Positions 54,561 through 63,431 of a DNA stretch of 64,000 bases are shown piece by piece (position 1 is the first letter of the stretch; every line of letters begins with the position of its first letter). Under the pieces are notes generated by a model. The model did no database searches and had not been told where the DNA came from. It worked only from the letters and a program-made list of their open reading frames with translations. The DNA comes from Mesostigma viride (Eukaryota > Streptophyta > Mesostigmatophyceae > Mesostigmatales > Mesostigmataceae). The stretch is from the NCBI GenBank assembly GCA_009746045.1, contig RPFO01001005.1, positions 1-64,000 on the forward strand, written 5' to 3'. Made by a program: the position numbers and the translations under genes.

Positions 54561-55916
54561 ATGTCGCATGCCGTTTTGTGCCTCCGCGCCAAGGGCCCTC
54601 AGGACGCCCTCCTGACCGTCTCGCCCGAGATCACCTTCTTCAAGAGCGTCTACCCCCGCCACACCAACTTCGCATTCTCCGACACCGAGGTGGTGCCGTC
54701 GAGCGGCGTGCCCGGGTTCGGCCGCACCATCGAGTTCCAGCTGCCGAGGAGCGGCGACCTCATAAACACCGTGTACCTGTACGTCGAGCTGCCCCCGATC
54801 ACCGAGTGGGCGGGCACTGCCCCCACCCTCGGCAGTGCCTGGTGGAAGATCTTCGACCCGCTGTACGATGACGTGGCGCGTCTGCTGATCAAGAAGGTCG
54901 AGTTCCGCATCGGAGGGTACACGGTCGAGGAGATGACCGGGGAGTTCATGCACGTGTGGGACCAGCTGTCCCGCGATCCCAGCACCAGCCGCGTGGAGAC
55001 TGCCCCCACCCGTCACGGCGGTGTCCAGCGGAAGAACGGGGGCAACCAGGCGGGCATGAAGACCGGGTACCTGTACATCCCCCTCCAGTTCTCCTTCTGC
55101 ATCGAGGACGGTATGGCGCTCCCCATGATCGCGCTCCAGTACCACGACGCCCGCATCCGCGTGACGCTCGCCGCCAAGGACGAGATCTTCACCCACCTGG
55201 CGGGCGGCCCCCTGTACCCCGCGACCACTCTCAACGGAGGCGCCGTTGCCTGGGATACTCTGACGGCCGGGTACCGCGCGGCCATGATGAACGCCATGGT
55301 GGACATAACCAAGATGCGCCTCCTGTGCCGCTACATCTTCCTGGACGACTTCGAGCGCCGCCAGTTCGCCGTCAACCCGCACGAGTACCTCATCACCGAG
55401 ACGCAGCAGTACGACCACTTCGTCGACAGGACCGACCTGGAGATGATCAACCTGTCCTTCTCGCACCCCGTCAAGGAGCTCATCTTCTTCTACAAGGCCG
55501 ACGACCGTCTGACCTCCGCCGCGACCTCCCCCATCCCCACCGCGGCGCCCTGGAACTTCGTGAACGTGAACAGCAAGTTCGGGGACGGCCACCTCTTCGA
55601 GACGGCCAACATCACCCTCAACTCGCAGCAGATGTTCGGCGAGGGCCGCGACCCGGTATACTTCTCCTACCTCCTCCCCATGCATCACCACACGCGTGTG
55701 CCGCGTGACAAGCACATCTACGTGATCCCCTTCGCCCTCCAGCCTGAGGACTGGAAGCCGACCGGGTCGATCAACTTCTCGCGGCTCGACTCGGTCAAGC
55801 TCGTCCTCAAGGGCATGAACACCACGCTGCCGAAGGGCGTCATCACGATCTACGCGCGGTCCTTCAACATCCTGAAGATCACCAACGGAATGGGCGGCAA
55901 GCGGTTCGCCTCGTAG
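54561..55916 (+). CDS. Major capsid protein paralogue 4 (intact)
   Basis: 451 residues, the usual size of nucleocytovirus MCPs. MSHAVLCLRAKGPQDALL, RHTNFAFSDTEV, FQLPRSGDLINTVYLYVELP, RIGGYTVEEMTGEFMHVWDQL, YIPLQFSFCIEDGMALPMIALQYHDARIRV, FLDDFERRQFAVNPHEYLITETQQYDHF, GRDPVYFSYLLPMHHHTRVP, TGSINFSRLDSVKLVLKGM and GMGGKRFAS. It has only a short loop between the jelly rolls, so it is the best candidate for the principal capsomer. The upstream A10 run with TCCGA may be a late promoter. AATAAAG lies about 120 bases downstream, in a gene-free 160-base interval. Confidence 0.95.
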   Translation: MSHAVLCLRAKGPQDALLTVSPEITFFKSVYPRHTNFAFSDTEVVPSSGVPGFGRTIEFQLPRSGDLINTVYLYVELPPITEWAGTAPTLGSAWWKIFDPLYDDVARLLIKKVEFRIGGYTVEEMTGEFMHVWDQLSRDPSTSRVETAPTRHGGVQRKNGGNQAGMKTGYLYIPLQFSFCIEDGMALPMIALQYHDARIRVTLAAKDEIFTHLAGGPLYPATTLNGGAVAWDTLTAGYRAAMMNAMVDITKMRLLCRYIFLDDFERRQFAVNPHEYLITETQQYDHFVDRTDLEMINLSFSHPVKELIFFYKADDRLTSAATSPIPTAAPWNFVNVNSKFGDGHLFETANITLNSQQMFGEGRDPVYFSYLLPMHHHTRVPRDKHIYVIPFALQPEDWKPTGSINFSRLDSVKLVLKGMNTTLPKGVITIYARSFNILKITNGMGGKRFAS

Positions 55917-56076
55917 AGCCCGCGAATGCCCCTCTAAACCTGCTCACCCCTCCGCGTGACGGGTGTATACGCCTACCATGGTTCTCGTAATTTGCATTTC
56001 GACTCAGTGCAATGTAATGACAATTTCAATTTATAATAAAGCGATTCGTTTATTCAATTCATGATTCGTGATTCAT

Positions 56077-56304
56077 TCATTCCTCCTCTGCATCCTTCCC
56101 GGGAGTTTCCGGGGCGTCCTCGTCCTCCGATTCGGACTCGAACATGACGTCGCAGATGTCGTACAGACACTTCTCGATCTCTTCGAGGCGCCCGTCAACC
56201 CGTCTGCTCATCTTGGCGATCATCTTGGCGAGCTCGCCGAGCCGCGAATGGATGCCCTCGAGTTGTTCCGGGTTCATGGCAGGATACTCTCCAGTTAGAT
56301 CCAT
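56077..56304 (-). CDS. Small coiled-coil protein with acidic tail
   Basis: 75 residues: helical heptad-like segment (EQLEGIHSRLGELAKMIAKMSRRVDGRLEEIEKCLYDICDVMF) then an acidic end (ESESEDEDAPETPGKDAEEE). Convergent with MCP 4; GAATAAAC lies just past its stop. No family recognised. Confidence 0.55.
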   Translation of the reverse strand: MDLTGEYPAMNPEQLEGIHSRLGELAKMIAKMSRRVDGRLEEIEKCLYDICDVMFESESEDEDAPETPGKDAEEE

Positions 56305-56351
56305 TTTTGCGGGAGTTAAGCGAACTCCCGACCGAGCATTTTCATCCTTTT

Positions 56352-57144
56352 TCAGTCCTCCTCCTTGACCACGCGGGTGTTGCTCTTTCGTCGCCGCTGG
56401 TTGGCGTCCTCCTTGTCGCTGTCGGACCCGGAATCCTTCTTGGGGTCGTAGTTCTGCGTACCGTACTTCCAGAAGGCGGGGAACCGATGCGGAACTTGTG
56501 CTCCCTGGGGGCCTTGTACCAGAATATGACGTCCTCGATCTTGTTCGACTCGCTCGTGTGGTCGACCACGAGGCACTCGTAGTTCTGCGTGCACTGGTCG
56601 AGGATCTCGCAGAACGCCTCGAACGTCGGCACCACGCCGAAGAAGTTGCGGTACAGCCGCTCGCGGTTCATGATGATGTTCTCGCGGAGGGCGAACACGT
56701 AATCCACGTTGCAGCGGATGTCGGGCGTGATGTCCATCGTGTACTGGCTGATGAACATGAAGAAGATCTTCATGTGACGCCCGTTGAGCGCGATCTCACG
56801 GATGCACGGGTCGCGCATCACCGTGCGGTCGTACACGCAATCGTCCAGCAGCACGAAACACGGCTCACCCACGCCCGCCTTGCAGTCCCTCTTCTGCTTC
56901 TTGATCAGAGACCGCAGGGCCCCGCGGTTGAAGCGATTGTACACGAACAGGGGGGGACGTACCCCTGCCAGTGCTTGTTGGACCCCTCCGTGCCGGACAT
57001 CACGATCCCGCTCGGGATGTGCCGCTTATGGAACATGATGTCGGTGGCCAGGGTCGTCTTGCCCGCCCCCCGCTTGGACACGATGCACACCACCCCGTCG
57101 TCCTTGATCCACGCGGGGTCGAACTTCCTCAGCCGCACGTCCAT
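56352..57144 (-). pseudogene. A32-type DNA packaging ATPase, two frameshifts
   Basis: Starts MDVRLRKFDPAWIKD. Walker A is GAGKTT (residues 26-31) and Walker B is PCFVLLDDCVYD, with the family segments FFMFISQYTMDITPDIRCNVDYVFALREN and FGVVPTFEAF..ILDQCTQNYECLVVDH. The frame is broken in a G7 run at 56950-56956 and again in a C4 run near 56478; true end about 56352. A32-type ATPases (FtsK/HerA fold) pump the genome into capsids and are among the most conserved nucleocytovirus genes. Its start directly follows the stop of the JAMM-like gene on the same strand. As an essential gene, its broken state is a strong hint of sequencing error or of an inactive integrated copy. Confidence 0.9.
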
Positions 57145-57846
57145 CTATACAGAGAGATGAGATTGGAAAGGCCGAGAAGACGAACAGTCCGCCACCAGCA
57201 GGCGCACCCGGGGCGCCACCCCGAACGGGAAGAAGTCCACCACGAACCCCGACTCCCGGGCCAGCTTCAGCCAGGACTCGCGGTGCCACGACTCGTGGCG
57301 GTTCTTCTCCTCCTCCGTGGAGGCGTGCTGGAAGCGCCGGGAGAACTCCCGCTGCAGGTCGCGGAAACGCCGCTGGATCTGCTCGCACCTCTCTCGGCGG
57401 GACCCCGAGTCCCGCAGACTCTGCACCAGGGAGGGGGTGAACGTAACCACGAACGTGCCCGCGAGGCTGAACACCATGTGGCCCAGGTTGTCGGTCAGCG
57501 CGTCCTCCAGGAACACCATGACGTCCGTGTCGCTCGGGCTGGACAGGGAGCACTCGGTCATCCCGCAGTCTGAGGGGTGCGTGTGCCACTCCAGGACCCC
57601 GTGGGGGATGTCCACAGAGTTCGCCTGACCGATGCGCGTGACCTTGGCGCTGTTTAGCACCCGCTGGGTCGTGTCCACCGTGAACGTGCCGCCCATCTCC
57701 CCGCCCGTGCGCATCGTGCCCAGGATCGCCTGGAACGTGGACGGCTTCAGCGAGAACGACTGCACCTTCGCGTTCGACTCTTTGAACTTGCACGACGGCA
57801 CGGAGAACACTTTCCGCCCGTCCGCGGCGATGTGGACGCTCGCCAT
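57145..57846 (-). CDS. JAMM/MPN-like metalloprotease
   Basis: 233 residues. Matches the JAMM pattern: Glu50 (GGEMGGTF), His88-x-His90-Pro (EWHTHPS) and Ser105-x2-Asp108 in SPSDTD, a Zn2+-dependent isopeptidase arrangement in deubiquitinases such as Rpn11 and CSN5 and in bacterial JAB proteins. The gap between HxH and the Ser/Asp element is a little longer than usual. The C-terminal half is an Arg/Glu-rich coiled coil (RRERCEQIQRRFRDLQREFSRRFQH). Upstream of and adjacent to the packaging ATPase in one leftward unit. Could remove ubiquitin or cut a virion protein. Confidence 0.65.
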   Translation of the reverse strand: MASVHIAADGRKVFSVPSCKFKESNAKVQSFSLKPSTFQAILGTMRTGGEMGGTFTVDTTQRVLNSAKVTRIGQANSVDIPHGVLEWHTHPSDCGMTECSLSSPSDTDVMVFLEDALTDNLGHMVFSLAGTFVVTFTPSLVQSLRDSGSRRERCEQIQRRFRDLQREFSRRFQHASTEEEKNRHESWHRESWLKLARESGFVVDFFPFGVAPRVRLLVADCSSSRPFQSHLSV

Positions 57847-57895
57847 GTTGCGTATATGGTAAACGGAAGCATTTTATTTATCAATCGGGGCCTAT

Positions 57896-58726
57896 CTAGA
57901 AGTTGTCCTCCTCCTCCTCCACCGTGACCTCCTCTGCCTCCTCGTCCGCTCCCGCCGTCGAAGGCGCGGGCGGGGGCGGCGGGGCGGCCGCCGTCACCGG
58001 CTTGGCGGAGATCTTCACCGACTTGGTCTCGTGCGCGCCGCCCTCCTTCGCGTCCGTCGGGCGCGCGTGGTCCGCGGAGAACGTGTCCTTCCCCAGGATG
58101 TCCTCCATGTACTCCTTCAGGATGTCGTCGATGGGCATCAGGTGGTGCAAGGCGCTCTTGACGCTCTCGCAGATGCCCTTGTGCGTGTGACGCCGGTTCA
58201 GCTTGTACTCCCCGACCAGGTGGCCCTCAGGCTGCCCGTCGTCCGCCGCCGACTGGCGCATGGAGTGGTGGTCCTTCCGGCTGACGAAGTGGCCCACCTC
58301 GTCAACGATCGCGGAGGAGAGGAGCTTCAGCACCAGGTGCACGAACTTCTGGGGGCTCGGGACCTTCACCTTCATCTTCTGGTTCTTGTCCTTGGAGATG
58401 CGGATGGAGCCCAGGATCATGCTCGTGCAGACGAAGTACGCCTTCAGCAGGTCCTTGAGGTACGGCACGTGCTTGATCACCTGCTCCGTCTCCTCGGAGA
58501 TGATGTCGCCGTTCCAGGAGGGGATCTCGGACATCAGCTGGGAGAAACACTGCAGCTCGTCGTACTCGGGCTTCACGTTGCAGACGTTGAAGGCGTCGTG
58601 CAGGATGTTACGGACGCACTCGAAGATGGGCTGCACCAGCGCGCCCTCCAGCTGGTCCACGTACTCCCGCTTGCTGTCCACCAACACGTTGATGTTCACC
58701 ACCGGGTCCTCCTCCGTCGCCACCAT
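57896..58726 (-). CDS. Conserved nucleocytovirus-type protein of unknown function
   Basis: 276 residues. Two-thirds helical core with LQCFSQLMSEIPSWNGDIISEETEQVI, reminiscent of the F-x-x-x-L-x-x-I-P-x-W-N block I associate with an uncharacterised family spread across nucleocytoviruses (DUF5772-like, from memory). The tail is low complexity (PPPPPAPSTAGADEEAEEVTVEEEED). A TAAATAAAATGC signal follows the stop. Likely a structural or replication-associated core protein. Confidence 0.6.
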   Translation of the reverse strand: MVATEEDPVVNINVLVDSKREYVDQLEGALVQPIFECVRNILHDAFNVCNVKPEYDELQCFSQLMSEIPSWNGDIISEETEQVIKHVPYLKDLLKAYFVCTSMILGSIRISKDKNQKMKVKVPSPQKFVHLVLKLLSSAIVDEVGHFVSRKDHHSMRQSAADDGQPEGHLVGEYKLNRRHTHKGICESVKSALHHLMPIDDILKEYMEDILGKDTFSADHARPTDAKEGGAHETKSVKISAKPVTAAAPPPPPAPSTAGADEEAEEVTVEEEEDNF

Positions 58727-58789
58727 GGCTGCTGGTTGTATGATAGGGGTCGGGATATGTTTTTTATCGATTTGAACGAACCTTTTTCA

Positions 58790-59260
58790 TCAAGACAAGA
58801 AGTACCTCGCGAGGAAAAAGACGACCACGCCGAACGCCACACCGCCCAGGTTGGCCTTGTTCTTGTTTACGGCGCCTTTCTCGTCCTTGAACAGCTTCGG
58901 GAACGCGCGGGGGCCCAGGTGGATCACGCCGATCGCCGACGCCACGCCCGCGATGGCGGGCAGGACGAACGGGGCGCCCTTGGGGCGCGCCGGCACGTCC
59001 GCGCGCACGACCGCGGCGCTCTTGACGGCGTGCGCCGGCGGGGGCTCCGAGTACGCGGACGAGCCGCCGAAGGACTGCTCGGGCGACGGGCTGTCGTGCA
59101 CGGAACCCGCGTCGTAATCCGCGGCCGGGTCCAGTCGCGCCACCACGGGCACTCGAGGGGTCGGTGACGGCGCGGGGGCGGGCATGGCGCGAGAGACGGG
59201 CATGACGGGGACGGCGGGGGCTGATCGCAATCGGCGGGCGAGTCCGGTGAGTTCCTCCAT
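58790..59260 (-). CDS. Small membrane protein with two C-terminal TM segments
   Basis: 156 residues. A Pro/Ala/Ser-rich, disordered N-terminal 95 residues, then two hydrophobic segments (FVLPAIAGVASAIGVIHLG and LGGVAFGVVVFFLARYFLS) separated by a basic loop. Fits a virion inner-membrane protein. The sequence CTTAAAAGG about 50 bases upstream of the start on this strand may be its TATA-like box. A 60-base spacer separates it from the next gene. Confidence 0.6.
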   Translation of the reverse strand: MEELTGLARRLRSAPAVPVMPVSRAMPAPAPSPTPRVPVVARLDPAADYDAGSVHDSPSPEQSFGGSSAYSEPPPAHAVKSAAVVRADVPARPKGAPFVLPAIAGVASAIGVIHLGPRAFPKLFKDEKGAVNKNKANLGGVAFGVVVFFLARYFLS

Positions 59261-59337
59261 GGCAGCGTGCGGGTATATACCACTCCCGCATAAAACAAAT
59301 CCGGCCTTTTAAGCGCGCCTCCGATCCGTCCGCGCGT

Positions 59338-59619
59338 CAATCGTCGGGCGCGTCCAGGTCCCACAGGTCGCGCAAGAGCGTGCGTCGTCTCTCGTCATCC
59401 CCGCAGCCGTCCGCCCACGCGATCGACCGGGGGGGGACGGAGTCCGCGCCCGGGCGTCCGACAGCCCAACTGGGTCGGAATGGGAAACCGTTCGTCGCGT
59501 CTGGCCATCATCTCGTCCCAGCGGGCGTCCGCGCGGCGGTACCGCTCCTGCAGCTCGATCGCGAACACCACGCAGCGGGGGAGGGCGGACGGCGACGGCG
59601 AGCGGCTGCGGTCGTCCAT
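59338..59619 (-). pseudogene. Small hypothetical protein, frameshift in a C7 run
   Basis: Starts MDDRSRSPSPSALPRC and is helical (AIELQERYRRADARWDEMMARRDERF). After a run of seven C (G7 at 59428-59434) the frame becomes Arg/Gly-rich and stops at 59395, while a sensible acidic continuation (DDERRRTLLRDLWDLDAPDD) ends at 59338 in another frame. About 93 codons. Family unknown. Confidence 0.5.
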
Positions 59620-59664
59620 GACTACTCGTACAGTACCACCACAATTATTCCGACCGGATAACGC

Positions 59665-60285
59665 CTACCGCCTCGACCGCGTGCTCTTCCGGGCGGCCGG
59701 CTTGCGTTTACGGTACGCGCGCATGAAGTGCTGAGGGAAGTTTGCGTACCCCCCCATCGCGTCGATATCCGGAGCGCCAGACATGATGTCGCGGACGCCC
59801 TTCCGGCGCTGGCAGATCGGGCCGTACCGCGCGTCCGGGTTCTCCACCAGCGTGTTGTCCGCGGCCACGATGTACTGGTCCACCACACGCGCCTTCGGGT
59901 CGCTCGGGTCGCGGTCGTAGAACACCGGGGCGCTGCCGGACGGGCAGCCGGGCTGGGGCAGGCCGCTGACGAAGTAGTCGGCGGACAACAGCTTCGAGTA
60001 ATACCCGGGGCCGCCCTTAACCCCCGCGGTTTCATTTACTGACAGCAGGGCGCCGTTGCTCTTGGCCCACTGGTCGACGTTGTTGAGGATGGACGTCCGC
60101 AGCCGGTTAAAGGACAGGATGTCGCGCTTGATGAACTTGTGGATGATGTTAGGGAAAGTGTAAAAAGTTTTCTGACTGTTTATGACATCTTGTTCCTCCA
60201 CAGGATCGCCCGGATCTAGGCCTGGTGGCGTTGTCGCGAGCCGCGACGGGGTCCCAATACTCGGTCGTGAACCGGAAGTCGTCAT
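59665..60285 (-). CDS. Hypothetical protein, possibly structural
   Basis: 206 residues from the ATG opening MTTSGSRPS; an in-frame TTG lies further upstream. A Pro/Ser-rich N-terminus, then a mixed middle (TFYTFPNIIHKFIKRDILSFNRLRTSILNNVDQWAKSNG, YFVSGLPQPGCPSG, VFYDRDPSDPKARVVDQYIVAADNTLVENPDARYG), and an Arg/Lys-rich C-terminus (YRKRKPAARKSTRSRR). No recognised domain. It is one of a run of leftward genes from 56 to 61 kb. Confidence 0.55.
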   Translation of the reverse strand: MTTSGSRPSIGTPSRLATTPPGLDPGDPVEEQDVINSQKTFYTFPNIIHKFIKRDILSFNRLRTSILNNVDQWAKSNGALLSVNETAGVKGGPGYYSKLLSADYFVSGLPQPGCPSGSAPVFYDRDPSDPKARVVDQYIVAADNTLVENPDARYGPICQRRKGVRDIMSGAPDIDAMGGYANFPQHFMRAYRKRKPAARKSTRSRR

Positions 60286-60318
60286 GGGCACAACCTCTGC
60301 CAAAGGATTCCCGTTGGA

Positions 60319-61354
60319 TCACCGGGCTGTACGGATGAACGACAACGGATCTGAAACTCCCGTCAATGTTTGTACCTGAATGCCGGGTCTTGTTAGGCGA
60401 CCAGGTGTCCGGTAAGTTTGCAGCAGCTGCTCCGGCAGGAGGCTGTTGTAGTAAGTTGGTTTGACGGAGTGGCGGCTCTTGACGACGGCGAGCTTGACGT
60501 CGGGCGGGAAGTCCAGACCCAACGCGGACAGCCGCTCGCGGTGATGAATGCCCAGGTAGGAGCAGTCGATCTCGGGGGACGCGAGTTGCTGGATGAGCCG
60601 CGCGGGGATGCTGCAGTCGGTCGGGTCGCCGCCCAGCAGCAGGCTGTAACTCGGGAGGGCGTTGTGGGACAGCTTGAAGGCGCGGATGTACTTCGCCTGA
60701 CTGGTCGACGCGATCCCGCTGACCGGCAGCCTGTGAATATCAGAGGCGGCAGGGGACGAGGACGACCACCGGGACCGGCGACGCCGGGAATAGCACTTCC
60801 AATCGCTGTTCTCGTACCCGCCGCCGGCGGCGGTCACGTAATCTTGCAGCAGTGTGATTTTGGCCAGGACGTCGGCGGGGATGCGGTAAAGGTACACTTC
60901 CGCGTTGGCGGCCTTCTGATCAGCTTCGAGGCTTACACCGTCGGTGCCTTTCACCGCGCCATCGACGTCGACGCCGTACGCCACGAACCCTCGCAGGGCG
61001 TTCACGAGCTTCGCCATCTGGGAGACGCTGGTCTCCCCGAGCGCCGAGTCGGTCGCGCGCCTCACGCGCTCGTTGATGTCGCGCATGAGGTTGGTGAGGA
61101 TGTCGTAGATGTACACGGATCCCACGAACTTCCGCAGCTTCGTTGAGCTCCTCCCTGGGGTCGTCCTCGAGGATGTTCTGCGAGTACTGCTCCGCCTCCT
61201 CGATGACGAACCGGATCCCTGGGATGTACGTCCTGAGTTTCTGCAGCTCGTACGGGGTGAAGATCTTGGTCGCCAACTCGTCCACTCGCTGCTGGGCTTG
61301 CGGGGACCGCCTGGTCGGCGTCGGGATGTTGGAGCTGAAGGGATACAGGGTCAT
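60319..61354 (-). pseudogene. Hypothetical conserved-looking protein, one frameshift
   Basis: Starts MTLYPFSSNIPTPTRRSPQAQQRVDELATKIFTPYELQKLRTYIPG and crosses to another frame near 61130 (KFVGSVYIYDILTNLMRDINERV), continuing to a stop at 60319. About 344 codons. Helical first half, then beta-rich C-terminal half (LPSYSLLLGGDPTDCSIPARLIQQLASPEIDCSYLGIHH, PTYYNSLLPEQLLQTYRTPG). Function unknown; its place among structural genes suggests a virion protein. Confidence 0.55.
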
Positions 61355-61438
61355 TGTGATACTATACTCAATGGAAAGAAAAAAAAATCCGAGCGCTTAT
61401 CTCCCCCGCAAAAATGTGGCGCTAAAACAGGAGACGAT

Positions 61439-61732
61439 ATGGAGCGACCGACGACCTCTTACCTGACCAGGAGGGGCAGGCTGTCCCGCCCCCCCGCTCG
61501 ATACGAACCCCAAGAGACCCCCCTGGACGACCGCACCGACGACGAGGAGGAGGACGACCGGGACCTGGACGAATCCGAAGAGGAGGACGGGAGCTACGAG
61601 AGCAGTTTCATCGACGACGGGTCCGACCGCGACGAGGACGACGACGCGGAACCCGACGACGAACCGGTGGACGATGACGATGAAGACGGGGATGACGACG
61701 AGGACGAGGGCGATTACTCCGGCCGCGGTTGA
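61439..61732 (+). CDS. Very acidic small protein
   Basis: 97 residues from MERPTTSYL. After 25 ordinary residues it is about 60% Asp/Glu (RTDDEEEDDRDLDESEEEDGSYESSF then DEDDDAEPDDEPVDDDDEDGDDDEDEGD). The upstream A9 run with TCCGAGCG resembles the leader of MCP 4. Its end overlaps the end of the leftward gene at 61714-63083 by 19 bases. Confidence 0.5.
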   Translation: MERPTTSYLTRRGRLSRPPARYEPQETPLDDRTDDEEEDDRDLDESEEEDGSYESSFIDDGSDRDEDDDAEPDDEPVDDDDEDGDDDEDEGDYSGRG

Positions 61733-63083
61733 AGCACGCGATGGTTCGCGTTCTCGATGTAGTACGGGTTCTCCTTGAGGCTCTCGTACGCGAGCTGCGC
61801 CGACAGCCCCGTGACGTCGCGCACCACGTCGGCCACCCCCACGCGCCCGGGGCGCTCCTCCCGTTTGCCCTGGTCGTGCACTTGGTCGGTGTACGCCGTC
61901 AGGTCGGCCTCGGCCCACCGCACGGCGGTCAGCTCGGCCTCGTCGAGTTTGGGGAACCGCCCGGTCATCATCTGGTCCCTCTTCAGCTCCCTCGTGTCGG
62001 GCACGTCCGCCGCGGACGTCAGCGCGGGACACACGTCCTTGCGCACCACGTGCGTGTGGGTCTGGTCGCGCACGTAGCCCTCTGGGTTGCCGAACTCCGC
62101 GCTCGCGAACCGGTTCTCCCACGTCTTCGGGTTCAGCGGCCCGCGGTGGTTGGCGTTGGCGTGCGCCCCGATCTGCAGCTGGGGCAGGTCCGCGTCGCCC
62201 TGAGGGGCCGGGTGGGCCGACAGCGAGTCGATGAGCGCCTCCCTCTTCCCCGGCGGGGGCCGCGAGAACGTCTGCAGGTGGGCCCACCCCACCCCCTGGA
62301 ACCCGTTGTACGCGTCGGACACGTGCGCGTTGGGCGCCGCGAGCGCGGCACGTTCAGGAAGCACCGTGTCGAGGAACACGTCCATCATCCGCTGGGGGGC
62401 GGTGGCGTCCTCGTACGTCGCGGGCGGCGGGCGGTTCTCCACCCCGCGCGCGTGGCCAGCGGCTTGACCGCGTTGACGGTCGGCAGGTCCCGCTGCTCCA
62501 TGTGGGCCTGCTGGGGGTTGGGCCTGTTCACCCGCAGACGGGGCTCCGGGATGCTCCACTTCCTGTTGAGGATGTCGGGCGCTGTCCGCGCGTCCCGCTC
62601 CCTGTACAGGTTCATGTGCCAGGTCTTCTCCCCCTCGAACACGCGGTCGGGCCCCACCTCGCCCGTGAACTCGTTCGCGAGCACGGGCTGGCGCTCCTCG
62701 GTCAGCACCGGCCCGGGGATGCCGCCCCCGTCCACCACCCGAGAGGCGCCGGGGCCGTACGCGGACGGCCGGGGGTACCCGCCGGGGGCGAACATGATGC
62801 GCGGGTCGCGAGAGGGCGGGTTGACGGTCAGGTCCATCCCGGGGGTGTCGCCCCCCCACCCCATCGTGTGGTTGGGGGCGTTGACGTAATCGGGGTTGCC
62901 CGACCCGTACCCGCCCCTGGACGAGTACTGCGGTATCATGGGCGCGTTGAGTGAGTTGGGCGGTGGCGCCGTGGGCCGGATGGACTGCAGGACCCCGGAC
63001 GGCACCGAGTAGTGGTCTTGGCGTCTCTCCGTGGGGCGGAACAGGTACCCCGCGACGGCGACGGCGGACATGATCGCGAGCAT
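61714..63083 (-). pseudogene. Virion-type protein with N-terminal hydrophobic segment, one frameshift
   Basis: Starts MLAIMSAVAVAGYLFRPTERR, a short N-terminal anchor, then Pro/Gly/Asn/Tyr-rich sequence (PPPNSLNAPMIPQYSSRGGYGSGNPDY...GGYPRPSAYGPG). Near 62450 the frame moves by one base (the short frame becomes WRTARRPRRTRT). Coding continues as ENRPPPATYEDATAPQRMMDVFLDTVLPERAALAAPN...GPLNPKTWENRF to 61714. About 455 codons. It resembles in layout the large minor-virion proteins of nucleocytoviruses with N-terminal anchor and Asn/Pro-rich body; family not confirmed. Confidence 0.6.
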
Positions 63084-63099
63084 CTCTAGTGGTTGTACT

Positions 63100-63185
63100 A
63101 GTACGTTGGGATTTAATTCTAGTAGTCAATACAGTGACAAGCAAAGTTAGAATAGATTCTAGTAGTCAATAGTGGCAAGTTAGAG
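63100..63185. repeat. Direct repeat in intergenic DNA
   Basis: ATTCTAGTAGTCAATA occurs twice (about 63116 and 63159), each followed by a GTGACAAG/GTGGCAAG word and GTTAGA. Bases 63084-63192 hold no gene and sit between the leftward virion gene and the KilA-N remnant. This could be a deletion or recombination scar. Confidence 0.6.
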
Positions 63186-63192
63186 ATTGCTT

Positions 63193-63400
63193 TTAGAAGG
63201 CTCCAAAGCGTTCGTGGCCGCCTTAGAAAGGCACCGGACAATAGAACTCGCATCTGAGCGTTTGTCGGGTTGCTGGAAAGGCGACTGGGAGGTGAGAGCG
63301 GAAACGCTCTGACGTCGCCGCGAGGTTATGAGACTGTGACGGCTGGTCCCAACGAAGACCGCGGAATCTGGATCCACCTGCTTGTTGTTTGGTAGGTGCG
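63193..63400 (+). pseudogene. KilA-N gene remnant
   Basis: Two short segments match KilA-N proteins of this window in the right order: LEGSKAFVAALERHRTIEL (compare SSKAHIAALERSKDIEHD in the next gene) and, after frame changes and stops, GPNEDRGIWIHL (compare GLNEDRGTWIHL in the gene at 26202-28596). No ORF spans them. It lies directly before the intact KilA-N gene, so it is the decayed end of a tandem relative. Confidence 0.7.
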
Positions 63401-63431
63401 TTTAGAGAAGTCTTTTTATTATGTAAGATTA

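Noticed and set aside
53820..55715. A 631-residue leftward frame
   Set aside because: Its first two-thirds are antisense to the intact capsid gene at 54561; only the part from 54473 is called as a gene.
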